A stretch of DNA of 64,000 bases from Candidatus Binataceae bacterium (GTDB taxonomy: Bacteria > Desulfobacterota > Binatia > Binatales > Binataceae), in contig JADMIL010000002.1 in the NCBI GenBank assembly GCA_015478645.1, forward strand, positions 1 through 64,000, in the 5' to 3' direction. Below the pieces are notes generated by a model. That model did no database searches. It was given only the letters and a program-made list of their open reading frames with translations, and had not been told where the DNA came from. Position numbers and translations under genes: made by a program. Shown one piece after another: positions 34,638 to 43,403 of this stretch (positions within the stretch are counted from its first letter, which is position 1; the number at the start of each line of letters is the position of its first letter).

Positions 34638-35431
34638 GCGATCGCTCGGGCGGCGACGCCGCAAACGCCGCGCCGGGCGGGAATTCACGCGCGGCCGCGC
34701 GCCTCGTGCAGCTTCGCCTCGCCGCGTCCTTCCTGACGATTCTTCCACTGGCGCCTGTAGCGCCGGCCGATCCGGGCGAGGTCGCCGCCTCATTCGGATG
34801 GTTTCCGCTGGTCGGGTTTGCGATCGGCGGCGTGCTTTGCGTGGCCGACTGGGGTTTCGGACATTTTTGCGCGCCGGCGCCGCGCGCGGTCCTGACCGCC
34901 GCGCTGCTCGCGACGATCACCGGCGGGCTGCATCTCGACGGCGTGGCCGACACGGCGGACGCGATCGGCGCGGGGCGCGATCGGGCGCGCGCGCTGGAAA
35001 TCCTGCGCGACAGCCGGATCGGAAGTTTCGGCGCGATCGCGCTGGTCCTGGTGATTGGCCTCAAGATCGCGGCGCTGGCGGGATCGGCCGGCGCGCCGCG
35101 CTACGCCGCCCTGTATATGGCGCCAGGCCTCGGCCGCTGGGCGATGGTCGCGATTGCGCAGGGACTCGAGTATCTGCGCGCCGACGGCGCGGGCGCGACG
35201 CTGCTTGCCGGCGATCGGCGGCGCAACCTGCGCGTGGCGACCGCGACGGCGATCGTCGCGCTGATTCCCCTGGTGGCCCTGCACGCACTGCGCGCGTGCG
35301 CGGTCGCCGCCGTGATCACGATCGCCTTGCGGGCGCTCTACCGGCGCTGGCTCGGCGGCGTCACCGGCGATCTGATTGGCGCGGCCGGCGAACTGGTCGA
35401 GACCGCGGTGTTGCTCGCGATTGCCCGATAG
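34634..35431 (+). CDS. cobS: Adenosylcobinamide-GDP ribazoletransferase CobS
   Basis: A 265-aa multi-pass membrane enzyme that joins the activated corrinoid (adenosylcobinamide-GDP) with alpha-ribazole. It shows QLRLAASFLTILPLAP, the signature GGLHLDGVADTADAI with its acidic residues, ILRDSRIGSFGAIALVL and a final GGVTGDLIGAAGELVE. Start is GTG 34634 overlapping the cobT stop. It is the last gene of the plus-strand operon and faces cobU on the other strand with 62 nt between their stops. Confidence 0.95.
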   Translation: MSDRSGGDAANAAPGGNSRAAARLVQLRLAASFLTILPLAPVAPADPGEVAASFGWFPLVGFAIGGVLCVADWGFGHFCAPAPRAVLTAALLATITGGLHLDGVADTADAIGAGRDRARALEILRDSRIGSFGAIALVLVIGLKIAALAGSAGAPRYAALYMAPGLGRWAMVAIAQGLEYLRADGAGATLLAGDRRRNLRVATATAIVALIPLVALHALRACAVAAVITIALRALYRRWLGGVTGDLIGAAGELVETAVLLAIAR

Positions 35432-35493
35432 CATCGGCGGCGCGGATGGCGCGGGCGGTATAATTGCACCGCGCGCGGATTTGACTCAGCGGC

Positions 35494-36018
35494 TCATTTC
35501 AGCCTGAGCGGATAGCCCGAGGCCATCAGCACGGCTTCATCGGCGGCGCGCGCGATCGTCTGATTGGTCCATCCGAGCAGATCACGAAAGCGCCGCGCGG
35601 CGGGATTTTCGGGCACGATTCCGGAGCCGACTTCGTCGCTGACCACGACGATCGCAAACGACGCGGCGCGCAGCGCCTTGGCCAGCGCGCCGGCTTCGCC
35701 CATGATCGCGTCATCGCCGAGGCCGCGGCCCATCAGGTTGGCGATCCACAGCGTCAGGCAATCGAGCACGGCGAAGTCGGCGCGGCCCTCGAGCGCGGCG
35801 AGTGCCGTGGCGGGTGCGATCGGCTCTTCGAGCGTGCTAAAGTCGGCCGGACGGGTCGCGCGATGGTGCGCGATGCGCGCGCGCATCTCGTCGTCGAGCG
35901 CCTCGGCCGTGGCGATGAAGTAGCGGCGCGCGCCGGGCGGCGCGGCCGCCGCGATCGCGATCGCGTGCGCGCTTTTGCCGCTGCGCGAGCCGCCCGTGAT
36001 GAAGGTGAGATGCGCCAT
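35494..36018 (-). CDS. cobU: Adenosylcobinamide kinase / adenosylcobinamide-phosphate guanylyltransferase CobU
   Basis: A 174-aa bifunctional enzyme that phosphorylates adenosylcobinamide and then activates it with GTP. The P-loop GGSRSGKSAHA is at the N terminus; RYFIATAEALDDEMRARIAHHRATRP contains the guanylylated His, and VSDEVGSGIVPENPAARRFRDLLGWTNQ is the C-terminal signature. Convergent with cobS and divergent from the riboswitch/btuB unit. Confidence 0.95.
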   Translation of the reverse strand: MAHLTFITGGSRSGKSAHAIAIAAAAPPGARRYFIATAEALDDEMRARIAHHRATRPADFSTLEEPIAPATALAALEGRADFAVLDCLTLWIANLMGRGLGDDAIMGEAGALAKALRAASFAIVVVSDEVGSGIVPENPAARRFRDLLGWTNQTIARAADEAVLMASGYPLRLK

Positions 36019-36109
36019 CGGGGACGAGCCTAACGGATTTTCGCGCCGCCGCTAAATCGACGCGTCGCGGCGCGCGCAGGGCCGATCGTTGACTGTGCTG
36101 CCGCTATCG

Positions 36110-36262
36110 TATACCTACACAGGCCGCACCCGGTGCACGGGAAGCCGGTTAAAATCCGGCGCTGCCCCGCAACTGTGAGGGGGGACGGAGGCCCATCATG
36201 CCACCGCGCGAGCGGGAAGGCGGGCCCGAGAGAGAACCCCAAGCCAGGAGACCGACCGGGTG
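36110..36262 (+). ncRNA. Cobalamin riboswitch
   Basis: The conserved core reads in order: ggtgcacgggaagccggttaa with aatccggcgctg, then ccccgcaactgtga, a variable hairpin, agcgggaaggcggg and finally the B12 box element aagccaggagacc. This is the standard AdoCbl riboswitch architecture. It lies on the plus strand and precedes the BtuB-like receptor start by about 140 nt, so it should lower receptor synthesis when cobalamin is abundant. No independent terminator hairpin was recognised after it; control may be of translation. Confidence 0.96.
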
Positions 36263-36404
36263 ATTTGGTTGTCTGCCTTCCGCGGGGATGGTGGCTTCTG
36301 GAGCCCGACGTTCAGCGCCCGGCCTATTCCCAGGGCCGGGTTCACCGTTTCGGATCCCGACGCCATCCTCCGCGAAGTGCCGACGCCGCATCACGAGGGT
36401 GGTT

Positions 36405-38504
36405 ATGTGGCGATCAATTTCGGTGATGGTATTTTCCTGCTTCCTGCTTGGTCCGCTATGCACATCGCGCGCGTTTGGCGCTGAAGGCGCTCCGGCGCCG
36501 GGCGCCTCGGCGGCCGTTGGCGTGGCGCCGGCGATCGCGGCGAAGTCTCCGGCCGCGGCAAAGAAACCGGCCGCGCCTCGCCCGCAAGCGGCGGCGTCGG
36601 CGCGCCGGAGCAAGCTCCCGCGGATGGTGATCGTGGTCACGGCGACACGCATGGCGACGCCGCTCAGCGAGGTCGGCACGACCGCGTCGGTGGTCAGCAG
36701 CAAGCTGATCGCGTCGCAGCAGATTCACGCGGTCACCGACGCCTTGCGGGAAGTTCCCGGCGTGATGGTCACGCAAAGCGGATCGCCGGGCACGATCGCC
36801 GACGTCTCGATTCGCGGAGCGACCGCCGCGCAGACCCTCGTGATGATCGACGGCGTGCCGGTCAACGACTCGGCCACCGGATCGTTCGACATCAGCCGAC
36901 TGACCACCGACGACCTTGACCGTATCGAGGTGGTGCGCGGCGCGGGCGGCGCGCTCTACGGATCGCAGGCGATCGGCGGCGTGATCAACCTGATCTCGCG
37001 GGAAGGGTCGGGCGCGCCGAGCTTCAGCATGTCGTCGGAGGGCGGCAATCGCGCGACCCAGAACCAGGTCGCGACGTTCCAGGGCGCCGAGGGCAAACTC
37101 GCCTATTCGGGCACAATCTCGTACTTCTCGACTACCGGCTATCGTTTGAAGAACGACAGCTCCGACAACCTGTCGGGCTCGGCACGCCTGGATTATCATC
37201 TGGACGAGAACACCACGATTCGCGGTTTCGCGCGCTATACGCGGGCCAATGTGAGCCTGGCGAATTATTCGATCTTCAGCGGCATCACGCTCAATCCCAA
37301 CGCGCATCAGCGCAACGAATTCATGCTCTACAAGGGCGAGATCGACCGCCGGTTCGGCGATCACCTGACGGCGACCCTGAGCGGCTACTTCGTGCGCGAC
37401 GAGTTGCGCCTCAACACGACGCCGTTTCTTGAGCAGACCGTGGTGCCGTTCGGCAGCCTGAGCTCCGAGACCGACCACGTGCCGGACGAGACTCGCGGGG
37501 CCAATCTTGAGGCGGTCTACAGCTGGGCGGAGGGGAGTCGCTCGCTGATGGGGTTCGATTTCAAAGATCGCTGGATCCATTCGCAGAGCGATTTCTTTTT
37601 CTTCCCGAAGGCGGCGCCGCCCTCGCAATTTCTCACTATTTTCAACGCGCGCCGCCAGGAGTACGCCGGCTACGTCGAGCAGGAGGCGCGGCTGTTCAAC
37701 GGCCATCTGATCGGCACGGGCGGCTTTCGCGTCGATGGCAACAGCCAGTTTGGTCTCGAGGTGAGCCCGGCGTGGTCGGTGGTGATCCCGCTCGAGGCCT
37801 ACGGGCTGACGCTGCGCGGCAGCTACAGCGAGGGCTTTCGCGCGCCGAGCTTCGACGAGCTCTATTTTCCGGATTTCGGCAATCCCAATCTGCGCCCGGA
37901 AATCTCCTCCGAATACGACGGCGGCTTCACCGAGAGCTTCGGCCAGATGGCCGAATTCACGGCGACCTATTTCTCGCGCCGGGTGCATGATCTGATCGTG
38001 ACCGTACCGGCGCCTGGGACCCCCTTTGGCGTGGCCGCGGGCAACGCGGGCCGGGTCGACGTGCAGGGCGTCGAACTGGTGCCGTCGGTCCATCCGCTGA
38101 GCGGGCTCACGCTGTCGGGCAGCGTGACCATTCTGGATGAGACCCACGTTTCGGTTTCGCCGAGCTTGCAGCCGACGCGGGTGCCAAAATATTCCGCCCA
38201 GGCGCTGGCCGAGTACACGCGCGCCGCCACGTTGCTCGCGGAGGATCGCCTGACGCTCACGCTCGCCTACACTTTCGTCGGCGATCGCGAGGACATCTCC
38301 ACCGCCGGCACCATCACCAATCACGACGCCTACCATCGTTTTGACCTGGCGATGACCTACGCGCCGGGACTGCGCTGGGGCGTGGTGCGCGGCGAGTCAC
38401 TCTACACACGGATCGAAAATCTGCTCGATCGGCACTACTCGGAGGCCTTCGGCTTTCCCGCCCCGACGATCAATTTCCTGGCCGGTGTAAAAGTCGACTT
38501 CTAA
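36405..38504 (+). CDS. btuB: TonB-dependent outer-membrane receptor, BtuB-like
   Basis: A 699-aa receptor for corrinoid uptake, inferred from family and riboswitch. A signal peptide (ISVMVFSCFLLGPLCTSRAFGA) is followed by an Ala/Pro/Lys-rich spacer of about 45 residues, a TonB box (MVIVVTATR), the plug domain (LREVPGVMVTQSG, VLVMIDGVPVND-like TLVMIDGVPVND, IEVVRGAGGALYGSQAIGGVINLIS) and a 22-strand barrel with the FRAPSFDELYFPDFGNPNLRPE segment, ending AGVKVDF. ATG 36405 has GAGGG 7 nt upstream; the ORF track start lies in the leader. The spacer before the TonB box is longer than usual. Confidence 0.9.
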   Translation: MWRSISVMVFSCFLLGPLCTSRAFGAEGAPAPGASAAVGVAPAIAAKSPAAAKKPAAPRPQAAASARRSKLPRMVIVVTATRMATPLSEVGTTASVVSSKLIASQQIHAVTDALREVPGVMVTQSGSPGTIADVSIRGATAAQTLVMIDGVPVNDSATGSFDISRLTTDDLDRIEVVRGAGGALYGSQAIGGVINLISREGSGAPSFSMSSEGGNRATQNQVATFQGAEGKLAYSGTISYFSTTGYRLKNDSSDNLSGSARLDYHLDENTTIRGFARYTRANVSLANYSIFSGITLNPNAHQRNEFMLYKGEIDRRFGDHLTATLSGYFVRDELRLNTTPFLEQTVVPFGSLSSETDHVPDETRGANLEAVYSWAEGSRSLMGFDFKDRWIHSQSDFFFFPKAAPPSQFLTIFNARRQEYAGYVEQEARLFNGHLIGTGGFRVDGNSQFGLEVSPAWSVVIPLEAYGLTLRGSYSEGFRAPSFDELYFPDFGNPNLRPEISSEYDGGFTESFGQMAEFTATYFSRRVHDLIVTVPAPGTPFGVAAGNAGRVDVQGVELVPSVHPLSGLTLSGSVTILDETHVSVSPSLQPTRVPKYSAQALAEYTRAATLLAEDRLTLTLAYTFVGDREDISTAGTITNHDAYHRFDLAMTYAPGLRWGVVRGESLYTRIENLLDRHYSEAFGFPAPTINFLAGVKVDF

Positions 38505-38582
38505 TGGAGCCTTGTCGCGATCGCCGCGAAAGAAGAGGCCTTGCGAAACACACTATACTGAGACAATCAATGTAGTGGTACT

Positions 38583-38605
38583 GCGTTTGCGGATACCGCG
38601 AACGC
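38583..38605 (+). other. Hairpin after btuB
   Basis: Ten-base-pair inverted repeat with one G-U pair (gcgtttgcgg / ccgcgaacgc) and a 3-nt loop, about 80 nt after the btuB stop. There is no T tract, so a terminator role is uncertain. Confidence 0.3.
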
Positions 38606-38655
38606 CACGAGGCAGATGACTATCCGATCGGAGTGAACGGTTGCACGGGGCGGAG

Positions 38656-38700
38656 CCCGCATCTTGTGATGCGGGAGGTGTGGAACCTCTCAGAGGTTCC
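38656..38700. terminator. Two adjacent hairpins between btuB and glnE
   Basis: First stem cccgcatc / gatgcggg with loop TTGT (38656-38675), second a near-perfect inverted repeat ggaacctct / agaggttcc (38682-38700). They lie between convergent btuB and glnE and could stop transcription in both directions. No proper T run follows, so confidence is modest. Confidence 0.4.
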
Positions 38701-38724
38701 GCTGATTGCTTCCTGATTTTCGCT

Positions 38725-41676
38725 TCAGCTCGCCTGTTCGCGCGCGAAGCAGGCGGCGAAAATTGCGCGCACCCGCGTGCGCCGGCGATCGAGTTCGGCG
38801 AGCAGGCGCAGGGCCGCGTCGGCGCCTTCGTAACCCATCCGGCGCGCGACCGGGGTCAATTCAGCGTGGGCGGTCGGTAGCGCCCACGCGGCCTGGTCAG
38901 TCTCGATCCGCAGGCGATCCTCGAGGCGCGACAAAAAGCGGTAGTCGGATTCGAGATCCGCCGCGCTCGGGCCGTCGAGCAGTTGCGCCTCGGCCAATGC
39001 GCGAATCAGCGCGACCGTGCCGCGCTGGCGCAGTGCTTCGTGGCGATGTCCGTGGCGCAGAACCATCATCTGGGTAATGAATTCGACGTCGACGAGACCG
39101 CCGCGCCCTTGCTTGAGATTGAGCCGATGGCGGGTTTCGGCGCCGATCTCGCGCTCCATCCGCGCGCGCATTGCGGCGATCTCGCCGGCTTCACCAGCGC
39201 TCAGCCCGCGCCCGAAGACACATTCGACGCGCGCCGCCTCGACCTCGCCGGCGAGCCACGGGTCGCCCGCGATCGCCCGCGCGCGGACCAGCGACTGCCG
39301 CTCCCATACGGCCGAGCTGTGGCGATGGTATTCGCGGAAGCCCGCGAGCGAGGTGACCAGTGGACCGGCCTTGCCGGAGGGGCGCAGGCGCAGGTCGAGC
39401 CGGTAGGCGATTCCTTCGCGCGTCGGCGCGTCGAGAATCGCGATGAGTTTTTGCACCATGCGCGCGGCTGCGGCATGGCTCGCGCCGGCGACCTCGTGGG
39501 GATCGTGGTAGACGAAAATCAGGTCGAGGTCCGAGTTATACGACATCTCGCCCGCGCCGAAGCGGCCCATCGCGAGCGCGCACAGGCCGAGGGCGGGCGG
39601 CATCGGATGGCGCAGGGCGGCCTCGCTACGGGCCAGTTGGAGACCTTCGCGGAGAACCGTTTCGGCCAGCCGGGTGAGTTCGACCTGGACGTCCTCGAGC
39701 TCAAGATCGCCCGCCAGATCGGCGATCGCGACGCGCAGGAATTCCTGCTGGCGGAACGATCGAATCGCGTCGAGACGGCTCTCGAAGTCGTCGCTCGCCG
39801 CGACTAGCCCGGCCAGTTCGTCGCGCAATTCAGCCGTCGTGCGGCGCATCCGCGCCAGGTCCGATCGCACCAGCGTGTCGAGAATCTCGGGATGGATGAT
39901 GAACAGCGTCGACAGATGGCTGCTCGAGGCGAACAGCCGCAGCAACACCCGGCGGGTCGCCGGATGCTCTTCGAGCAGCGCCAGGAACGAGGTGCGCGCG
40001 CCGACCGCCGCGATAAACGAAGCGAGATTCATCAGCGCCAGATCGGGATCGGCCAACATGCGGATCTCGTCGATCAGCTCGGGGCTCAGCCGCTCGAGCA
40101 ATTCGCGCCGCCGCGCGCTCGACGATCCGTGGGGCGGATCCTCGGCCAGCAGCGCCAGATGATTGGCGCTCTCAACCGGCCGGCTGAAGCCCAGTTCGGC
40201 CAGCGCGGCGGCCGCCTGATCGCGATCGTGGGCGGCGCGCCACGCCGCGACGGCGCCGGCCGAGGCCTTGGCCTCGCTGCGCTCGCCGCCGCCCGCCAGC
40301 ATCTCGCGAAACTGCATCGCGACGAATTCGCGATGGACTTGCAACTGCTCGTGCAGGCGCGCCGCCGCCGCCGCGCCTTTGCCGAGGCCCAGCCGCGCGG
40401 CGAGCATCGCGAACGCGCCGGGGGTGGCCGGCAGCGTATGGGTTTGCAGGCCCGCGACGACTTGCAGCTTGTGCTCGGCATCGCGCAGGAACAGATAGGC
40501 GTCGTGCAGCCGGCGCATCCGCACCGGTGCCAGGTAGCCATGCTCGGAGAGCCGTTCCAGCGCGCCCAGCGTCTCGGCGGTGCGCAGGCGCGGGTCGCGT
40601 CCGCCGTAAATCAGGGTGAGCGACTGCACGATGAACTCGAGCTCGCGGATGCCGCCGCGGCCGAGCTTCAAATTGCGCGCGACCAGGTCGGGTGACCGCA
40701 GCTCCTGCTCAATCTGCCGCTTCATCGCGCGTAGTTGGCGCAGCGTGTCGAAATCCAGATAGCGGCGGTAGATAAAGCGCGTCAGCTCGTCGAGCAGGCC
40801 GGCACCGGCCGCGATCGCCCCGGCCACCGGACGCGCCCGCAGCAGCGCCGCGCGCTCCCAGGTGTCGCCCATGCTCTGGTAGTAGTTGAGGGCGCTCTCG
40901 ACCGGCATCACCAGCGGTGATTCGCGCCCGCCGGGCCGCAGCCGCATATCCACGCGGAAGCATTGCGCCGTGATGATCTCGGTCAGGGCTTCGCCGATAT
41001 GGATAGCGGCCTCCTGGCGCGCCGGCGTCGCCGCGCCGCCGAACAGATAAATCAGATCGATATCCGAACTGAGATTGAGTTCGCCCGCGCCGAGCTTGCC
41101 CATCGCGATAACGCAGAAATCGTCCGCGACGACGCCCGCCGGTTCAGCCAGCCGGCCGGCCGCCTCAAGCGCGCCGCGCAGACATTCGCAGGCCAGGCGC
41201 GAGAGTGCGCGCGTGGTTTCGACCACGGTCAGGCGGCGCGTCAAATCGCCAATCGCAATTTGCAGAAAGCATCGGCGCTTGAATTCGCCGAGCGCGGCGC
41301 CAGCGGCGGCCAGATCGGTCGGTGGGCGCCCCGCGTAAGCGATCGAATCGATCATCGCCGCCGCACCGATGGTGCGCGCGTCGTCAAAGATCGCGAGCCA
41401 GTTCGCGCCCGCGCCGGCGAGTCCGGTGCCGACCAGTTCGGAGGCACCCAGGCAGAAGGCGAGATCCGCGATGCGTTGCGGATCGGCCATCGCCGCGTCC
41501 ATCACCGCCGGAGTCTGTTCGGCGAGCTTCAACAAAAAGGCGATCGCGAGGCGCTCGTCGGGGGCGCATTCACGCACTTGCGCCAGGGTGCGCGCGGCCT
41601 CATCGCCGTTACCCAGGCGATCGGCCAGGTGCGCCGCGAGCGCGCGCAATTCCGGTGCAAAGCCCGTCAAATCCAT
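38725..41676 (-). CDS. glnE: Bifunctional glutamine-synthetase adenylyltransferase/deadenylase GlnE
   Basis: About 983 aa, normal for GlnE, which adenylylates and deadenylylates glutamine synthetase in response to PII. The two nucleotidyltransferase domains are visible by their metal motifs: LSSDIDLIYLFGG (N-terminal, adenylyl-removing) and YNSDLDLIFVYHD (C-terminal, adenylyl-transferring), each followed by R-L-R-P-x-G (MRLRPGGRES, LRLRPSGKAG). ATG 41676 is chosen because it begins MDLTGFAPELRAL near the family length; the ORF to 41892 adds an Arg-rich head. glnA and PII genes are not in the window. Confidence 0.94.
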   Translation of the reverse strand: MDLTGFAPELRALAAHLADRLGNGDEAARTLAQVRECAPDERLAIAFLLKLAEQTPAVMDAAMADPQRIADLAFCLGASELVGTGLAGAGANWLAIFDDARTIGAAAMIDSIAYAGRPPTDLAAAGAALGEFKRRCFLQIAIGDLTRRLTVVETTRALSRLACECLRGALEAAGRLAEPAGVVADDFCVIAMGKLGAGELNLSSDIDLIYLFGGAATPARQEAAIHIGEALTEIITAQCFRVDMRLRPGGRESPLVMPVESALNYYQSMGDTWERAALLRARPVAGAIAAGAGLLDELTRFIYRRYLDFDTLRQLRAMKRQIEQELRSPDLVARNLKLGRGGIRELEFIVQSLTLIYGGRDPRLRTAETLGALERLSEHGYLAPVRMRRLHDAYLFLRDAEHKLQVVAGLQTHTLPATPGAFAMLAARLGLGKGAAAAARLHEQLQVHREFVAMQFREMLAGGGERSEAKASAGAVAAWRAAHDRDQAAAALAELGFSRPVESANHLALLAEDPPHGSSSARRRELLERLSPELIDEIRMLADPDLALMNLASFIAAVGARTSFLALLEEHPATRRVLLRLFASSSHLSTLFIIHPEILDTLVRSDLARMRRTTAELRDELAGLVAASDDFESRLDAIRSFRQQEFLRVAIADLAGDLELEDVQVELTRLAETVLREGLQLARSEAALRHPMPPALGLCALAMGRFGAGEMSYNSDLDLIFVYHDPHEVAGASHAAAARMVQKLIAILDAPTREGIAYRLDLRLRPSGKAGPLVTSLAGFREYHRHSSAVWERQSLVRARAIAGDPWLAGEVEAARVECVFGRGLSAGEAGEIAAMRARMEREIGAETRHRLNLKQGRGGLVDVEFITQMMVLRHGHRHEALRQRGTVALIRALAEAQLLDGPSAADLESDYRFLSRLEDRLRIETDQAAWALPTAHAELTPVARRMGYEGADAALRLLAELDRRRTRVRAIFAACFAREQAS

Positions 41677-41833
41677 TCCGGAAAACAATAGCAGAGGACG
41701 CCGGCGCTCGCTGCGACGGCCCCTGGCGGCGCGGGCCGACTGAGCTAATTCGCTGGCGGAGGCGAACCGTCGCGGCAACGCGATCGCAGGATCGATCGCG
41801 CCTGCCACACTTGCGCCGGCGGTGACGCGATGC

Positions 41834-43033
41834 TTACGAAGCGGAGCCGGAGCCCTGCTCGCCGGCGACCACGCGCGGGTGACGCCCCGCATGGCGCCTG
41901 CCGACCGACGCGGAAGAGGTCGTGTGATGACGCGAGTGATGCGCTGAATGCGCGGCGACCGAACGAATCACGTGGTGACGATAGTGACGCGCCCGGTGGG
42001 GCGGCGCGAAATCGGTCCTGACGACCGGCGGCGGCGGCGCCTGGTCGTTTTCGATATCGGGGAAGTACTGGTTCTCGTGCTGATGAATCTCGAGCGCGGC
42101 CAGGAACTCGGCATAGTAATTCCGCGCGGCGAAGCCGAAATGCGGGCCGTTGTAGTTCTGCACGATACGATCGTAATTGCCGCCAAATTCCGACGATGCC
42201 TCGGCGGTGCCGCCCGTGCCGTAGTTATAAGCGGTGATCGCCAGCGGCCAACTGCCCAGCGCGTCATAGTTCGATCGCAGCAACTCGGCCGCCGCTTCGG
42301 TCTCGGTCGTCGGATTGAGCCGATCATCGTGGTAGCGCGTGATGCGCATGTACTGCTTGCCGGTGCCGCGCGTGAACTGCCAGATACCGAGGGCGCCGGC
42401 GCTCGATTTGGCGCGGCTGTAAAAGCCCGACTCGACCGTCGCCAGCGTAACCAGTTCGGGCGGTAGGCCGGCGGCGCGGAAGATCCGCTCCATCGAGACG
42501 CGGTAATAGCGGCTGCGCACCAGACCTTCGCGGAAACGTTCCTGCAGGCCCTGCTGCACGCGCAGATTTTGCGCCGCGACGGCGCAGGCGGAGCGCGGTT
42601 CGCCGGCGAACATATTGGCGACCCGTTGTTCCTCCGGATTCGCGGGCGGCTGGCCGGCTGCCAGGCGATTGAGAATATCGGCGTACTTGTTCTTCAGATA
42701 ATCGTTGGCCGCGGCAACTTCGTCGCGGCCCGGATCACCGTCGCCCGGCAGATGCATCACCTGGTAGACGCGGTCAATCTGGTCGCGATCATGAATGATG
42801 AAGTCACGATCCGAATAGGTCGCGAATATCGCCACCCAGAACTTCACGTTCGGCGCAATCGCCGCCGGATGGGGAAACGGATATTCCGAACCGGCCAAGG
42901 CGCGCGTGCATGTCGCGCCGATAATTAGCAGACCAGCCAGCGCGGCCGTCAGCGTTCGCCGCAGCCATCTTCCATTACTGAATTTTCCGCTCGGCAAGTT
43001 CCCCTCCGCATCGATCTCAGTCGAATTCACCAC
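41834..43033 (-). CDS. Lytic transglycosylase (SLT/MltD-like) with His-rich C-terminal tail
   Basis: A 399-aa secreted or envelope peptidoglycan lytic transglycosylase. Residues about 26-48 form a signal or anchor helix (LTAALAGLLIIGATCTRALAG). The SLT domain has the catalytic Glu in LATVESGFYSRAKSSAGALGIWQFTRGTGK and the AYNYGTGG motif. The last 60 residues are His/Arg rich (HYRHHVIRSVAAHSAHHSRHH), instead of the LysM repeats common in MltD; metal or wall binding is possible. The start GTG 43033 has its SD (GGAGG) 27 nt upstream with a hairpin between. Confidence 0.85.
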   Translation of the reverse strand: MVNSTEIDAEGNLPSGKFSNGRWLRRTLTAALAGLLIIGATCTRALAGSEYPFPHPAAIAPNVKFWVAIFATYSDRDFIIHDRDQIDRVYQVMHLPGDGDPGRDEVAAANDYLKNKYADILNRLAAGQPPANPEEQRVANMFAGEPRSACAVAAQNLRVQQGLQERFREGLVRSRYYRVSMERIFRAAGLPPELVTLATVESGFYSRAKSSAGALGIWQFTRGTGKQYMRITRYHDDRLNPTTETEAAAELLRSNYDALGSWPLAITAYNYGTGGTAEASSEFGGNYDRIVQNYNGPHFGFAARNYYAEFLAALEIHQHENQYFPDIENDQAPPPPVVRTDFAPPHRARHYRHHVIRSVAAHSAHHSRHHTTSSASVGRRHAGRHPRVVAGEQGSGSAS

Positions 43034-43403
43034 ATCCCGGGGATTACGGCCCCGGGCCTTCCTCCGCCAAACGGCATGTATATCGAATAAAGACTTGGTG
43101 ACGCACAGTCAATGCTCGCTGCTGACGATTATTGATAGTCGATGCCGAAAATTCGCATGGATATTCATTGCTGGCTCTACGCCGCTCATAGTGACGGGTT
43201 GCGGCTGTCGCGGTTGGCTCGTGGGTCATCGGTCGCGGCCGCGGCGGGATTGCCAGTCGTTGGATCAAGCGCGGAGCCTCGTGGTTGGCCATCGGTTGAC
43301 GAATCGTTCTGGTGGATAGGTCCGGAGGTGCCACCGCCCTATTCCACTGGCTCGACGGAGGCGCTTGAGACCGGTTGGCGCGGGCGGCTAAGCTCGAAGC
43401 GAC
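43034..43403. other. Divergent intergenic region between the lytic transglycosylase and aroA
   Basis: About 370 bases without a convincing gene; the 91-aa ORF 43142..43417 has no ribosome site and no recognisable domain. The left end (43036-43056) is a perfect 7-bp hairpin, cccgggg/ccccggg, in the leader of the transglycosylase. An A/T-rich patch (tgtatatcgaataaagacttgg, about 43077) looks promoter-like. No riboswitch recognised. Confidence 0.5.

Noticed and set aside
38554-38559. TATACT -10-like box after btuB
   Set aside because: No -35 element at 16-18 bp and no plus-strand gene downstream.
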